The position numbers and the translations under genes were made by a program. A model generated the notes under the pieces. The model had not been told where the DNA came from, did no database searches, and was given only the letters and a program-made list of their open reading frames with translations. From a virus, in the IMG/VR virus record IMGVR_UViG_3300037200_000025, positions 1-48,114 of that record: DNA of 48,114 nucleotides. The stretch is one strand, 5' to 3'. Numbering within the stretch: the stretch's first letter is position 1; every line of letters begins with the position of its first letter. This document shows, piece by piece, positions 31,551 to 40,149 of this stretch.

Positions 31551-32606
31551 TTATTTCACTCCGCAAAAACCGTTCTGAGCGTTCGCCCATGCGCTCATGC
31601 GCCAGCGGCCGCCCTCGTTCCACGCCGCAAGCTCCAGCGGGCCCGCGTGCATCAGAACATCGGACGGGGAAATGATCGTCAGTCGGTTGATATCCGCCGC
31701 CGTCAGAATTCCTTTTTCCATCAGCGCCATAATCCGCGGCAACTCTTCGAGTTGCGGATAATCGCCCTGCGTCATGTGGCGATACCAGTCCTCCGGGTCG
31801 TTTTTCCAGTCGATTGACGTGTAGTAGTCGAGCTTGGCGACACGCCACTCGCGCTTCATGTACCCGTAGTGCTTCAGCCGCGCCGGGATGCGCTTAAAAC
31901 CGTGGATGAGACGCTGAGGCACGCTGGAGCAATGCAGGTTCGGCTTGTCGCTGTTGACGTGCCGCCCGAACGGTGTGCTCTGAAACCGGAACTCCTTCAG
32001 AAGCGTGCGCGAGTCGGGCTTCGAAGGGTCTTCGTGGAACGGGCGAAAGAGACTTGGACGCCAGAAATCACCATAGATGCGGTCCTTGCGCACGGTACCC
32101 GGGTCGTTCCACAGGAACTCGATCTTCAGCGCCCAGCTCTGAACCTCCGGGTGGATCGCGATCTCGTTGCGGATAGCTTCGCCGGCCGGTCCCTCCAAAA
32201 CCTCGTCGCCGTCGATGCAGAGTATCCAGTCCGGCGCGCAAACTCGGATGATCTGGTCATAGAGCCAGTTCTTATCTCTGGACTCGTTGAGCCCTTCGAA
32301 GGGTGAATCGAACACCGTAACGGTCTTCTGGCCCTTCAGGTAGCCGTGCGGGTGCGCGTCGGTCAGCGCGCGGCAGAGATCCGGCGTGCCATCGGTCGAG
32401 TGATCGTCCAGCACGAAAACATGGTCGCAGAGCTGGAACGTGGAGCGGATTACCTCTTCGATCCAGCGCGCCTCGTTATGGACGCGGAGCATGGCTACAA
32501 ACGGGAAGTGACGCCGGGAGAATGCGTGGTGGTGTTCGCCGTTCGGGACGCCGCACCCGGAACATTGCCAGTGCTCGAAGGTGGTAAGGCCGGTGTATTC
32601 GGTCAT
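31551..32606 (-). CDS. GT2 family glycosyltransferase, 351 aa
   Basis: FVAMLRVHNEARWIEEVIRS and FVLDDHSTDGTPDLCR form the GT-A nucleotide-binding start; WILCIDGDEVLEG holds the DxD-type metal motif. A CSGCG near residue 15-19 may bind zinc. The C-terminal half (YMKREWRVAKLDYY onward) is helical. It overlaps the 64-aa gene by ATGA. One of four GT2 genes here. Confidence 0.8.
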   Translation of the reverse strand: MTEYTGLTTFEHWQCSGCGVPNGEHHHAFSRRHFPFVAMLRVHNEARWIEEVIRSTFQLCDHVFVLDDHSTDGTPDLCRALTDAHPHGYLKGQKTVTVFDSPFEGLNESRDKNWLYDQIIRVCAPDWILCIDGDEVLEGPAGEAIRNEIAIHPEVQSWALKIEFLWNDPGTVRKDRIYGDFWRPSLFRPFHEDPSKPDSRTLLKEFRFQSTPFGRHVNSDKPNLHCSSVPQRLIHGFKRIPARLKHYGYMKREWRVAKLDYYTSIDWKNDPEDWYRHMTQGDYPQLEELPRIMALMEKGILTAADINRLTIISPSDVLMHAGPLELAAWNEGGRWRMSAWANAQNGFCGVK

Positions 32607-32797
32607 AATTCGAATGAGCGAGGCACCCGCTCCCGGTTATGGGTCTCATAGCCGGGAAGGTGGATCGCGTGGCCGGTGTTGGTGTCGAGCACCACGTACC
32701 CTTCCCTGTCATTCCCTCGCGCCTCGAACCCTTCAGGAAGGTATGGGCTTTCGACACTCTTCAGCCTTTCCCACTTCTCAGATAGCTCTGCCGACAT
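32603..32797 (-). CDS. small hypothetical protein, 64 aa
   Basis: MSAELSEKWERLKSVESPYL, then REGYVVLDTNTGHAIHLPG. An AAAGGGG site lies just upstream of the ATG; the gene overlaps both GT2 neighbours. Family unknown. Confidence 0.65.
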   Translation of the reverse strand: MSAELSEKWERLKSVESPYLPEGFEARGNDREGYVVLDTNTGHAIHLPGYETHNRERVPRSFEL

Positions 32798-33761
32798 AGC
32801 ACCCCTTTGGCTTCAGAATTTCAACCGCGTCCATTTCCCCGACGCCGGCAACCATCACCGTGCGCGGCGCTGCGTTCCAGTTCGGGAACTTCGCGAGCGT
32901 CATACGCTCCAGATACATCGTGCACGGCGGCCAGTCCGTATATCGGAGCGTGCGCGGGTCGTAGCCTTCGCCGCTGTCCGGATCCGGGTTCGGGTACGTC
33001 AGAACGTCGCCCACGAAGTACCGATTCCATTTGTTCATCCACCGGACCACGCCCGCGTGAATGCGTTTAGCCGATTCCGGCGATTTGGTCGAGGATTCGT
33101 GGTGCAGGATATCGACGCCGGGTATGCAGGCGATGCGGTAGCCCGCCAGGCGCAGCCGGATCATCAGGTCCACTTCTTCATGGTGACCGAGCGTGATGTC
33201 CATCACTCCGAATACCGTCTTGGCGAAATTTTTTGGATTTGGCCTGTAAGGCCAAATCGAATTCTGGTTTGGTTGAGGTCGCTTCCAAACGTCGCGCCGA
33301 ATTGCAAAACAGTACCCTGCACTCCACAGGCACTCATTGTACAGGCCGTTGTTAAAGCCGTAGTGACCAGCGCCGGGAAACACCTGAGCTACTTCCGGGT
33401 GCGCGTCGAGTATCGCGCAGAACTGCTCATCCCAGCCGCGCGTGCGGATGTCAACGTCGTTATCGAGGTAGGCTACGTAGGGCGTTTCGGCGAGTTCGAA
33501 GAGTTTGTTCACTGCGCCTGCGTAGCCGACGTTCGAATCAAGTTGAACGATCTCGAATCGTGGATTACGCATCTTCGCGTTGATTATGTGCGCCTGAGTA
33601 AAGCCGTCTTCGAGTCGCCCGTCCGCTGACAATGCATCACTCGGGTTATGCACGATGAAGCACCGCCAGTCTGTTGTGCTCATCGCTTCGATGCTGGCCA
33701 GCGTGGCGCGCAGTTTCTCAGGGTTGCGGTAGGAGGCTACTCCTATGTCGAGGCGTCTCAC
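32778..33761 (-). CDS. GT2 family glycosyltransferase, 327 aa (GTG start)
   Basis: GTG 33761 overlaps the upstream TGA. RRLDIGVASYRNPEKLRATL and VGYAGAVNKLFELAETPYVA lead to YLDNDVDIRTRGWDEQ, the acidic D-x-D-like site. Later HHEEVDLMIRLRLAGYRIAC and DILHHES resemble the ED/HH end of GT2 enzymes such as rhamnosyl- or galactofuranosyl-transferases. Substrate not readable from sequence. Confidence 0.8.
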   Translation of the reverse strand: MRRLDIGVASYRNPEKLRATLASIEAMSTTDWRCFIVHNPSDALSADGRLEDGFTQAHIINAKMRNPRFEIVQLDSNVGYAGAVNKLFELAETPYVAYLDNDVDIRTRGWDEQFCAILDAHPEVAQVFPGAGHYGFNNGLYNECLWSAGYCFAIRRDVWKRPQPNQNSIWPYRPNPKNFAKTVFGVMDITLGHHEEVDLMIRLRLAGYRIACIPGVDILHHESSTKSPESAKRIHAGVVRWMNKWNRYFVGDVLTYPNPDPDSGEGYDPRTLRYTDWPPCTMYLERMTLAKFPNWNAAPRTVMVAGVGEMDAVEILKPKGCYVGRAI

Positions 33762-34129
33762 AGATCCACTGTCCTGATTTCTCCGGTTACTTTGAAATCG
33801 ATACTTGTCATAATTGAAATGCCTTGGCGGTAATCCGAATTGACATGCGATGTAACATCGGCAATTTCGCGGGTCCAGTTCATCGCAAATGCCTTGCAAT
33901 CCATCCTGAAAACCGACTTATCGGGATTCTGAACGAACACAACCACCTTCGATTCGCCGAACGCAGGAATCTTATTGAATACCTTCACTTTTGGCGGTTC
34001 AGGTATTTCCACGGTCGGCGGCGTCACAATCAACGCCCGCTGGTCAGTGTCCGGTACACCACCGATAATCGGAGCAATCATTGCGCCCGCGCCGAAGATG
34101 CCGAGAAAGCCGCGCCGGTTTGTGTTCAT
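33758..34129 (-). CDS. twin-arginine-signal protein, 123 aa, unknown function
   Basis: MNTNRRGFLGIFGAGAMIAP matches a Tat signal (NRRGFLG plus hydrophobic run). The mature part is beta-like: VTPPTVEIPEPPKVKVFNK, SKVVVFVQNPDKSVFRM, ITSIDFKVTGEI-type strands. It is the second Tat-type protein of this phage with the same NRRGFLG start. Likely exported folded. Confidence 0.65.
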   Translation of the reverse strand: MNTNRRGFLGIFGAGAMIAPIIGGVPDTDQRALIVTPPTVEIPEPPKVKVFNKIPAFGESKVVVFVQNPDKSVFRMDCKAFAMNWTREIADVTSHVNSDYRQGISIMTSIDFKVTGEIRTVDL

Positions 34130-34150
34130 CGCGTCATCCAGTCTTTCGGT

Positions 34151-34690
34151 TTATCGGCCATAGAAAAATCCTTTACCGCCGCAGTTCGCGCAGCGCGAGT
34201 TTGTAATCGAGCCTCCGCTGCCGCCGCACGCCGGGCACGTCACCTTGCGCGGCTGTGGCCAATCCTCCGGGTCTTTCCAATCGAACACCGGATGGCCGTC
34301 GGGATCTTCAGCGCTCCATGCGGGCGATGGCATGTTGAGCACCAGCGCTTCGGTATCGCCGTAGTTGTAGAGCGCGCATGGCACGCCGGGTTGCACGATC
34401 TTTTTCTGACCGGGCAACAGAATATAAGTCATCTGAGCTATGACCGGAGAATCTTTTGCTCCAGGACCGTTTAGTATTCCTTTGGTCCTTGTTACCAAGG
34501 TGACATCCCCCGACAGGCAACAGAAGTAGCCGCGCCGCCGCATATGGAGGTGCGGACCCTTGCGCGAGTGCGGAGCGATGGCTGTTACGTACACCTGTTC
34601 CGGTCGCAAGTCCGGACTGTCGAGCGCGTTCCAGATCGGCATGAGCCAGCCGTTCGGCCTGCCTTCGGTGTCCAGCGTTGGAATCTTCAT
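34151..34690 (-). CDS. cupin (RmlC/WxcM-like) with DnaJ-type zinc tail, 179 aa
   Basis: Residues 1-135 look like a cupin of the dTDP-sugar 3,5-epimerase/isomerase group: PEQVYVTAIAPHSRKGPHLH, RGYFCCLSGDVTLVTR, QMTYILLPGQKKIVQPGVP. The HxH in GPHLH fits the active or metal site. The tail carries CPACGGSG (152-159) and CANCGGKG (167-174). A sugar-modifying cupin amid glycosyltransferases suggests a dedicated sugar donor. Confidence 0.65.
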   Translation of the reverse strand: MKIPTLDTEGRPNGWLMPIWNALDSPDLRPEQVYVTAIAPHSRKGPHLHMRRRGYFCCLSGDVTLVTRTKGILNGPGAKDSPVIAQMTYILLPGQKKIVQPGVPCALYNYGDTEALVLNMPSPAWSAEDPDGHPVFDWKDPEDWPQPRKVTCPACGGSGGSITNSRCANCGGKGFFYGR

Positions 34691-35172
34691 AGTCCCTGCT
34701 CCTTAACCACCTCGCGCATTTTAGACAGCGCCTTAGACTTCATGACTCTCCACTGCGCATCGGTTATCTTCATGTCGCGGCAAATCTGCTCAACAGACAT
34801 ACCGGCCATGAAACGCGATAAAGCCTTTTTTTGGGCCGGATAAAGTCCGGCTAAACTCCAGAGATGCGGAATTAACCTGTAGCGCTCCTGCTCTAGGATT
34901 GATTCCAGAGGAAGCCTGTCCGAAGACGGGATGTTCCGGTCGAGCTCCACAGTCGGACGATTCCGGCGCGCATCAATCCCGAATCTGGCTTGCCAGGCTA
35001 TTGTTTTTGCGTACGCAATCGGGTCTTTTACTTCGACCTTGAGCATAGCTTCCATAGTCAGTAAAACTACGTGCTGTCTTATGTCGTCGCGATCTTCGGG
35101 CCGCGCGAGAATGAAGAGTCGCGGGTGAAACCTGTTAAATACTTCGAGCGCAGCGTCTTGCAACTTACTCAT
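34687..35172 (-). CDS. sigma70/ECF-like sigma factor, 161 aa
   Basis: Residues 10-75 resemble sigma region 2: LFILARPEDRDDIRQHVVLL, DPIAYAKTIAWQARFGIDAR. The last 60 resemble region 4: LYPAQKKALSRFMAGMSVEQ, then ICRDMKITDAQWRVMKSKAL, a helix-turn-helix with the recognition helix DAQWRVMKSKAL. Between is a short linker. It is shorter than a primary sigma factor. Plausible job: steering host RNA polymerase to the phage promoters. A YlxM/Sigma-like transcription factor of other kind is the alternative. Confidence 0.65.
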   Translation of the reverse strand: MSKLQDAALEVFNRFHPRLFILARPEDRDDIRQHVVLLTMEAMLKVEVKDPIAYAKTIAWQARFGIDARRNRPTVELDRNIPSSDRLPLESILEQERYRLIPHLWSLAGLYPAQKKALSRFMAGMSVEQICRDMKITDAQWRVMKSKALSKMREVVKEQGL

Positions 35173-35177
35173 AATCT

Positions 35178-35975
35178 CTACGTGCCCGGAGCATACTCGT
35201 AGTCACAGAACAGGATTGCGGCGGCGTTGATCGCATCCCAGTACGCCGAAGTCAGCACGCTGCCGACCAGTGAATAAGCCGCCTGCACCGGCCCGCTGGA
35301 CGTGGTGTACGTAACCGGGAACTGTCGCGCCGTGCCGACGTAGCACGAGACCCCGTAGAGCGGGGGATGAGCGAGTGTATACGCTCCCACCGGACCGCCG
35401 CCCGGCGCCGTAACGGTTGAATACGCCGGCTGCTCATTGCGCACTGGAATAAACGCCGCGCCTGTCGTACTTCCTGAACCAGGAGGGCCTTGAGGACCCG
35501 CAGGCCCCTGAGGCCCGGCGGACCCGGCGGGGCCTGTCGCCCCTGTGGGCCCCGTGGGGCCGGGTATTCCCTGCGGTCCTTGAGGGCCGGGAGGTCCGGG
35601 TGTACCAGGCGACGTGGAACTGCCATTCGTGAGGCTGAAGTTTGCGCTCGATCCGCCCGGCGCGTAGGCCGTGACCGTGTAAGTTCCGGCGATGGAGTTG
35701 GCATAGAACGGAGGCGCGGTAGCTATACCGCCCGTCCCTGTATTTGCGTTTACGGTCTGAGGGCCATTAAATGTCCCCGATGCTCCGGTGGCCGGCGCGA
35801 TGAAGGTAACGGTGATGCCGTTTACCGGCTGGCCGCCCTGAGTCACAGTCGCCTGAAGCGATTGAGCGAACAGCGCGCCCGGATTGGCACTCTGAGGCGT
35901 GCCTGCGGTTGCGGTGATTGTGAGAGTCTGCGCGATCGCGGCCGACGCGAGAATGAAGATCGAGAGCACTTTCAT
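35178..35975 (-). CDS. secreted Ig-like plus collagen-like protein, 265 aa
   Basis: Start ATG 35975: [16 protein letters not shown] is a Sec signal peptide. Then an Ig-like domain ([58 protein letters not shown]), a collagen-like GXY region of about 50 residues ([19 protein letters not shown] onward), and a C-terminal 85-residue domain with one Cys pair likely. Phage fibres use collagen repeats, but an export signal is unusual. The Ig unit has the look of surface proteins of Acidobacteriota (my impression). It may trimerise and be a target of the neighbouring glycosyltransferases. Confidence 0.65.
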   Translation of the reverse strand: MKVLSIFILASAAIAQTLTITATAGTPQSANPGALFAQSLQATVTQGGQPVNGITVTFIAPATGASGTFNGPQTVNANTGTGGIATAPPFYANSIAGTYTVTAYAPGGSSANFSLTNGSSTSPGTPGPPGPQGPQGIPGPTGPTGATGPAGSAGPQGPAGPQGPPGSGSTTGAAFIPVRNEQPAYSTVTAPGGGPVGAYTLAHPPLYGVSCYVGTARQFPVTYTTSSGPVQAAYSLVGSVLTSAYWDAINAAAILFCDYEYAPGT

Positions 35976-37516
35976 ATGCGAATCCACCAATCCGGGGTAG
36001 ACGGGTCGTACTTCTCGAATCCCGCCGCCCTGCAAAGTTTCTCCCATTCTGCCACGTCCTCAAACCGATCGTTAACGGCCAGGTGCATCGGCATGGCTCC
36101 GCCCGGGCCCGATCCTTTGCCGAAGGCATTGCGGGCCATCATGAGTCCGTTGGGCTGCAGTGACTCGTAAATACCGCGCAGCCACTCAGAGAGATTTGGC
36201 AGATGCTCAAGAAAGTCCAGCGCTACCACCGCGTCGTATCCACAGACAGGCCACCCGACAGGCCAGAAACTCTCGCTCATGTGCATCGTGTGCATTTGCT
36301 CGCCTGTCTGTCGCCAGTACCGGAAAGCAGCGTATGCTGCTGTCCTCGATCCAGCGAGGTCATGGTAGGTTGCCGGGATGCCCGCGCGGTTCAGAGCCAG
36401 CGTCAGATCGCCAATGCCATCGCCCAGGCAGAGCACGCGCTTGCAGCCGTTCGAGATGAGGCACTGAGCAATCCCGGCGCACATGCCCGCGTAGTTGAAG
36501 CCGAGGTCTTCGTGGTAGGCGCTGAGTTCCCAGATATATGCTTCGGTATTTCGGTAGAAGTCAAGGATTTCGTTTTCCGTGAACGGCGCGCGAGCCGAAC
36601 CTTTCAGTCCGGACCACTCCTGCACCGCAGTATTCCACTCTTCCGTTACTGCCTCATGGAGCGGCCCGAAGCCCTGCGCCAGTTTCTCCGAAGCATCGTC
36701 GGAAGAGATACCAAAGAAAAGAGCTAGTTCAATCGCGCGATCGCTATCCTTCTGAGCTTCGCATATCGCGAGTCCGTTCAGCATAGGGATTGTGAACCGA
36801 GATCCCGTGTACGTCGTGTCGATCGGCCGCGGCGCCAGACCGGCGAAGTCGTCATGCGAGCACGCCTGAACATCGGGATTCACCAGCCGCGCGATGTCGT
36901 AGCGGCTCCAGCGCTCCGGTATCCCGCACTCTCGCGTCTCGCCCAGTTGTCCGGTCAGAACCGCATCCCAGAGCAATTCCGCGGCGTCCCACGCGAACAG
37001 TGGCGAGAACCAGCGGTCGTTGACCTGTGGCGATTGTCCGCGCAGCATGGCTTCGAGCGGGTTTTCGCGCCCGACATGCAGCAACGGGCGAATGCCCAGC
37101 AGGAACGTGAGCCGCACGATGGTATGTCCGCGCGTGGCCGATTCCGCCTCGCGTTTCTGATGCCCGTATCGGTTGGTGGCGGAGCAGACCGCCTGCGAAG
37201 ACACCTGCACCAGCCGCCGGCCATTTTCACCACACCACCATGCCAGATAGCGCGGCAGCAGCACGTTGATCGGGTAGGAGCGGGACGGAGGTTCGCGCTC
37301 TACCAGGTCTACATTCGATTCGCCTGCGAGGTTCACCACCACGTCGGGATTACGCGCCGTGAGCAGGTTCGCGAGCGTGTCCTGATCGGTGAGGTCGTAG
37401 CCTAGCGTGATCGGGTCCGGTGTGCGGCGTACCCAGATGGGCTCTACGCCCGGAGGGATACACAAGCGCATGTGCTGGCCTACGATGCCGCTCGCTCCTA
37501 AGATGAGAACTTTCAA
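35972..37516 (-). CDS. fusion of SDR sugar epimerase/reductase and SAM methyltransferase, 514 aa
   Basis: TTG 37516 has GGAGG seven bases upstream and overlaps the previous TGA (TTGA); ATG 37534 is the alternative. Residues about 1-290 are an extended SDR (RmlD-like): [15 protein letters not shown] with GxxGxxG, then [30 protein letters not shown] with YxxxK-type catalytic Tyr/Lys. Residues about 330-514 are a SAM methyltransferase: [20 protein letters not shown] and [17 protein letters not shown]. The fusion could make and methylate a deoxysugar. Confidence 0.7.
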   Translation of the reverse strand: MKVLILGASGIVGQHMRLCIPPGVEPIWVRRTPDPITLGYDLTDQDTLANLLTARNPDVVVNLAGESNVDLVEREPPSRSYPINVLLPRYLAWWCGENGRRLVQVSSQAVCSATNRYGHQKREAESATRGHTIVRLTFLLGIRPLLHVGRENPLEAMLRGQSPQVNDRWFSPLFAWDAAELLWDAVLTGQLGETRECGIPERWSRYDIARLVNPDVQACSHDDFAGLAPRPIDTTYTGSRFTIPMLNGLAICEAQKDSDRAIELALFFGISSDDASEKLAQGFGPLHEAVTEEWNTAVQEWSGLKGSARAPFTENEILDFYRNTEAYIWELSAYHEDLGFNYAGMCAGIAQCLISNGCKRVLCLGDGIGDLTLALNRAGIPATYHDLAGSRTAAYAAFRYWRQTGEQMHTMHMSESFWPVGWPVCGYDAVVALDFLEHLPNLSEWLRGIYESLQPNGLMMARNAFGKGSGPGGAMPMHLAVNDRFEDVAEWEKLCRAAGFEKYDPSTPDWWIRI

Positions 37517-38268
37517 AGCTTTGCCTCCGGCCATTTCTTTCTGAATATGGCGAAATTGCGTGAGAAGTCACCTGATGCAGTCGGCGCGCCACGGAACGAT
37601 GAAGTAAGGCTCCCGTGGTCAACGTAACACCAATCGGATACTCCGACTTTCAATCCGGCAGCGTTGACGGATTCACAATAATCACGGTCTTCACAACCGT
37701 ATCCCTCGCAGTAGCGTTCATCGAGCAGTCCCACGGTGTTGAGCGTGCGGCGCGGGATGTAGACGCAGACGAAAGCGATGTGCGGTACTTCGCGGACCAA
37801 GCTCCCGTCGATGCCGTGAGGACCGCCGCGACGATGCTGAAGAGGCTGGCCCGTCAGATTAGTGGTTGCTCCCACGATGCCGAACACATGCGATTTATCT
37901 TTCCGCATCGTTCCCGCTGCCGTCTGAAGAGCGCGAAACCCTTCCTCGCTTTCCAGCAGCGCGTCGTCGTTGAGCAGCACCACGTCGTCTTCACCAGCCG
38001 CCCTGATGCCGATGTTGCAGTTCCGCGCGAACACGAAGGGGTCGATTCCAGTGACCCACAGATCGCTCACCGCATCCTCGCGATCGTGGCGCCACAATAC
38101 CTCCCGTAGGAACCCGGCATCAGCCATTTGTTCCATCGAAGGTATTACTCCGACATCGAAGTCGTCTACCACGATAATGCGCGCTGTTTCGCCGGCCGCC
38201 CGCACGGCCTTGATACACGCTACAAGATTTGTGGCGTTGCGCGAGGGGATTATGATCGAGAAACTCAC
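37513..38268 (-). CDS. GT2 family glycosyltransferase, 251 aa
   Basis: SIIIPSRNATNLVACIKAVR is the start of GT2; VVLLNDDALLES holds the acidic metal site; DYCESVNAAGLKVGVSDWCY is the late acid region. Overlaps the SDR-methyltransferase gene by TTGA and the small gene before it by ATGA. Confidence 0.8.
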   Translation of the reverse strand: MSFSIIIPSRNATNLVACIKAVRAAGETARIIVVDDFDVGVIPSMEQMADAGFLREVLWRHDREDAVSDLWVTGIDPFVFARNCNIGIRAAGEDDVVLLNDDALLESEEGFRALQTAAGTMRKDKSHVFGIVGATTNLTGQPLQHRRGGPHGIDGSLVREVPHIAFVCVYIPRRTLNTVGLLDERYCEGYGCEDRDYCESVNAAGLKVGVSDWCYVDHGSLTSSFRGAPTASGDFSRNFAIFRKKWPEAKL

Positions 38269-38426
38269 GAGTTGGCAGTCCTCGCAGCGCGAAACAGACG
38301 AGCATTCGCAGAACGGAGATCCTCAATGGCTTTGGTAGCCATGCCGCCGGGATCAGGAACAAGTTTATTTCCAAACAGAGCTTCGAAGTAAACCTTCTCC
38401 CAGAGTTGCTTTTCTTTTTCCGTCAC
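38265..38426 (-). CDS. small hypothetical protein, 53 aa (GTG start)
   Basis: GTG 38426 overlaps the methyltransferase stop (GTGA). TEKEKQLWEKVYFEALFGNK, then KAIEDLRSANARLFRAA: a helical, charged protein. A longer frame to 38603 overlaps the methyltransferase and is rejected. No function. Confidence 0.6.
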   Translation of the reverse strand: MTEKEKQLWEKVYFEALFGNKLVPDPGGMATKAIEDLRSANARLFRAARTANS

Positions 38427-38959
38427 TTCACTGCCTCCAGCGTTGCCTTGATCTTCCACACGCGCTCGCGCGGGTCTTCCCCGCTGCACTCGATCTCTTC
38501 CAGTTTCACCACGCGAAACGACGCTGTGATTCCATAGGACTTCGACAGGCGCCCGTGTGCGAACGTCCCTGCCTCGAAGTACTTGAACGTGCTGAGGCAC
38601 CACGGCGTCTTGTGCGTTGGATCGCAGACGAAGCCCACTCCCTTCGCGGCGTTGGGCACTTCGATGGTTGCGCGGCCGCCCGGCTGGAGCACGCGGTGAA
38701 GCTCGTTCATGAAGTGGATGCGCCCGAGCGGTGATATCTGCCGCATTTCCATCGTTGCCTGATCCATCGCGAACATCCGATTGTGGTTGTCTCCGATGTG
38801 TTCGGCCACGTCGAAGGCTACCACATCTTCAATGCTGGAATCCCGCCAGGGCCACGGCCCCTCAAGGTCTACAACCTGCTGCACGCACGGACCCGGCGTG
38901 ATGTCTACTCCGATAAATCCTTCGACGGCGCGATCACAGCAGCCAAGGTTCAGGCGCAT
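38423..38959 (-). CDS. SAM-dependent methyltransferase, 178 aa
   Basis: ATG 38959 shares TGATG with the HNH gene. RLNLGCCDRAVEGFIGVDI is motif I with GxG-like turn and acidic end; DVVAFDVAEHIGDN is motif II; VLQPGGRATIEVPN is the LxPGG strand. Class I methyltransferase, probably small-molecule or sugar. Partner of the glycosyltransferase cluster. Confidence 0.75.
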   Translation of the reverse strand: MRLNLGCCDRAVEGFIGVDITPGPCVQQVVDLEGPWPWRDSSIEDVVAFDVAEHIGDNHNRMFAMDQATMEMRQISPLGRIHFMNELHRVLQPGGRATIEVPNAAKGVGFVCDPTHKTPWCLSTFKYFEAGTFAHGRLSKSYGITASFRVVKLEEIECSGEDPRERVWKIKATLEAVK

Positions 38960-39606
38960 CAGCGGACACCCACGCAAGAGATAGATACCGTCCTGTCTCC
39001 GAGATCTCTCTCGGCAATGTAACAGGTCGCCTCACCGTCAGCAAACTGGTAAACAGTGATGCCAGGGTTATCGTTGTTATGCCAGCGTCCCATTCCACCC
39101 GTCCAGCCGAATGCTGTCTTGGCTGTCTTGGCTGTCTGCGCTTCGACGTTATCAGCAACATAGGCGCAAACTCCAAGCACAGCGAAACCAAACGCGACTA
39201 TTAAATTAAATCTCCAATGTCTCAGGCGCATTCTTCGATTGACTCCTTCCAGATCCAAATAGGTTGAGTAATGGGTTGCGGCCTCATGCTCAAGGTCGAG
39301 CCCGTACTTTGCCGCGAACGCGGACTTCGTGGTGATGGCCGTCGAGAGCCGCCCGTCCATTTCGTCGTGATGGAACCGGCAGAGCGGGATACACGATGAG
39401 TCCGGACCTTTCGAGCCGCGCCCGTTGTTGACCGTGTGCGCCGGGTCAACGATCTGTGTCCAGAATGACGGAATTGGCAGGCGATGCGCCTTCAGTTCGC
39501 GACACGCCACGCACGAGCGGTCGCAAAGCCATTCCATGTACGCCTTGTCGCGAGCTGGCCCGCGGCGGGGCTCTTTGCGCTTTGGGTTGATCCGGCTGCG
39601 CTTCAT
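38959..39606 (-). CDS. HNH-like nuclease domain fused to membrane/exported domain, 215 aa
   Basis: Start ATG 39606. Residues 1-110: basic start KRSRINPKRKEP, CVACRELKAHR, then DPAHTVNNGRGSKGPDSSCI and PLCRFHHDEMDGR: paired cysteines with an HH pair, as in HNH/DUF968-type phage nucleases. Residues about 125-150 form a membrane or signal helix (RFNLIVAFGFAVLGVCAYVA), followed by an 80-residue tail with YQFADGEATCYIAERDLG and SISCVGVR. A cytoplasmic nuclease joined to a secreted-like tail is odd; an internal start at the ATG before RLRHWRF could make the tail separately. Confidence 0.55.
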   Translation of the reverse strand: MKRSRINPKRKEPRRGPARDKAYMEWLCDRSCVACRELKAHRLPIPSFWTQIVDPAHTVNNGRGSKGPDSSCIPLCRFHHDEMDGRLSTAITTKSAFAAKYGLDLEHEAATHYSTYLDLEGVNRRMRLRHWRFNLIVAFGFAVLGVCAYVADNVEAQTAKTAKTAFGWTGGMGRWHNNDNPGITVYQFADGEATCYIAERDLGDRTVSISCVGVR

Positions 39607-39746
39607 TTGCTTCTGATCTCCCACTGGATTGCCCACAGAGAGAAGATCACAGAAGCCAGCGCAGCGATGCGAAACCAGATCGGATCAGCAGCGTAATCCG
39701 CGGCGATCATAGCTATCGCCGAAAGAATCGCGAACCAGTATTTCAC
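39603..39746 (-). CDS. two-helix membrane peptide, 47 aa
   Basis: GTG 39746, TGA 39603-39605. KYWFAILSAIAMIAA and WFRIAALASVIFSLWAI are two hydrophobic helices. Overlaps both neighbours by GTGA/ATGA. Small size and two membrane spans are holin-like, but no proof. Confidence 0.55.
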   Translation of the reverse strand: MKYWFAILSAIAMIAADYAADPIWFRIAALASVIFSLWAIQWEIRSK

Positions 39747-39952
39747 GAGGTTTGCTCCATCGCGGCGCACATGTCTTTCACTTTTTTCTGCGATGTTTTT
39801 CGGCGGATTCGATTAAACTTCTGTTCAAGTTTCGCCCATCGCGCCCGCGCCTTCGGAGTAGAGCAATCGTCAATGATCGTCCACCACAGCGCGCGCCAGA
39901 TGTCGTGAACCTGCCCCATAGTTAGAGTCACTTCGACAGTTGGACTTTTCAT
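39743..39952 (-). CDS. small helical protein, 69 aa
   Basis: Start ATG 39952 (longer frame is shadow). MKSPTVEVTLTMGQVHDIWR, then ARARWAKLEQKFNRIRRKTS. Basic, helical. Unrecognised. Confidence 0.6.
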   Translation of the reverse strand: MKSPTVEVTLTMGQVHDIWRALWWTIIDDCSTPKARARWAKLEQKFNRIRRKTSQKKVKDMCAAMEQTS

Positions 39953-40044
39953 TTGCCGAGCACCCGGCGCATGTGGCCGTTCGTGTCGCGCAACTGCGGC
40001 GGCGGGAAGAGCTTGCGCACGATGCGCTCCCAGATTCGTTTCAT
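39949..40044 (-). CDS. tiny basic protein, 31 aa
   Basis: MKRIWERIVRKLFPPP, then RRVLGK. Kept for ATGA packing only. Amphipathic basic helix; unknown. Confidence 0.5.
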   Translation of the reverse strand: MKRIWERIVRKLFPPPQLRDTNGHMRRVLGK

Positions 40045-40149
40045 TTAGCGAAAGCATCCTTTCCAAAGCTGAAATGCGATGTACCAGCAGGCATAGAGCG
40101 CCCACACTCCGGCGAAAGCAAAAAGAAACGCTATGAATTTGTCTGTCAT
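40045..40149 (-). CDS. tiny membrane protein, 34 aa
   Basis: MTDKFIAFLFAFAGVWALYA forms one membrane helix. Overlaps the GT2 stop by ATGA. Unknown role. Confidence 0.5.
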   Translation of the reverse strand: MTDKFIAFLFAFAGVWALYACWYIAFQLWKGCFR

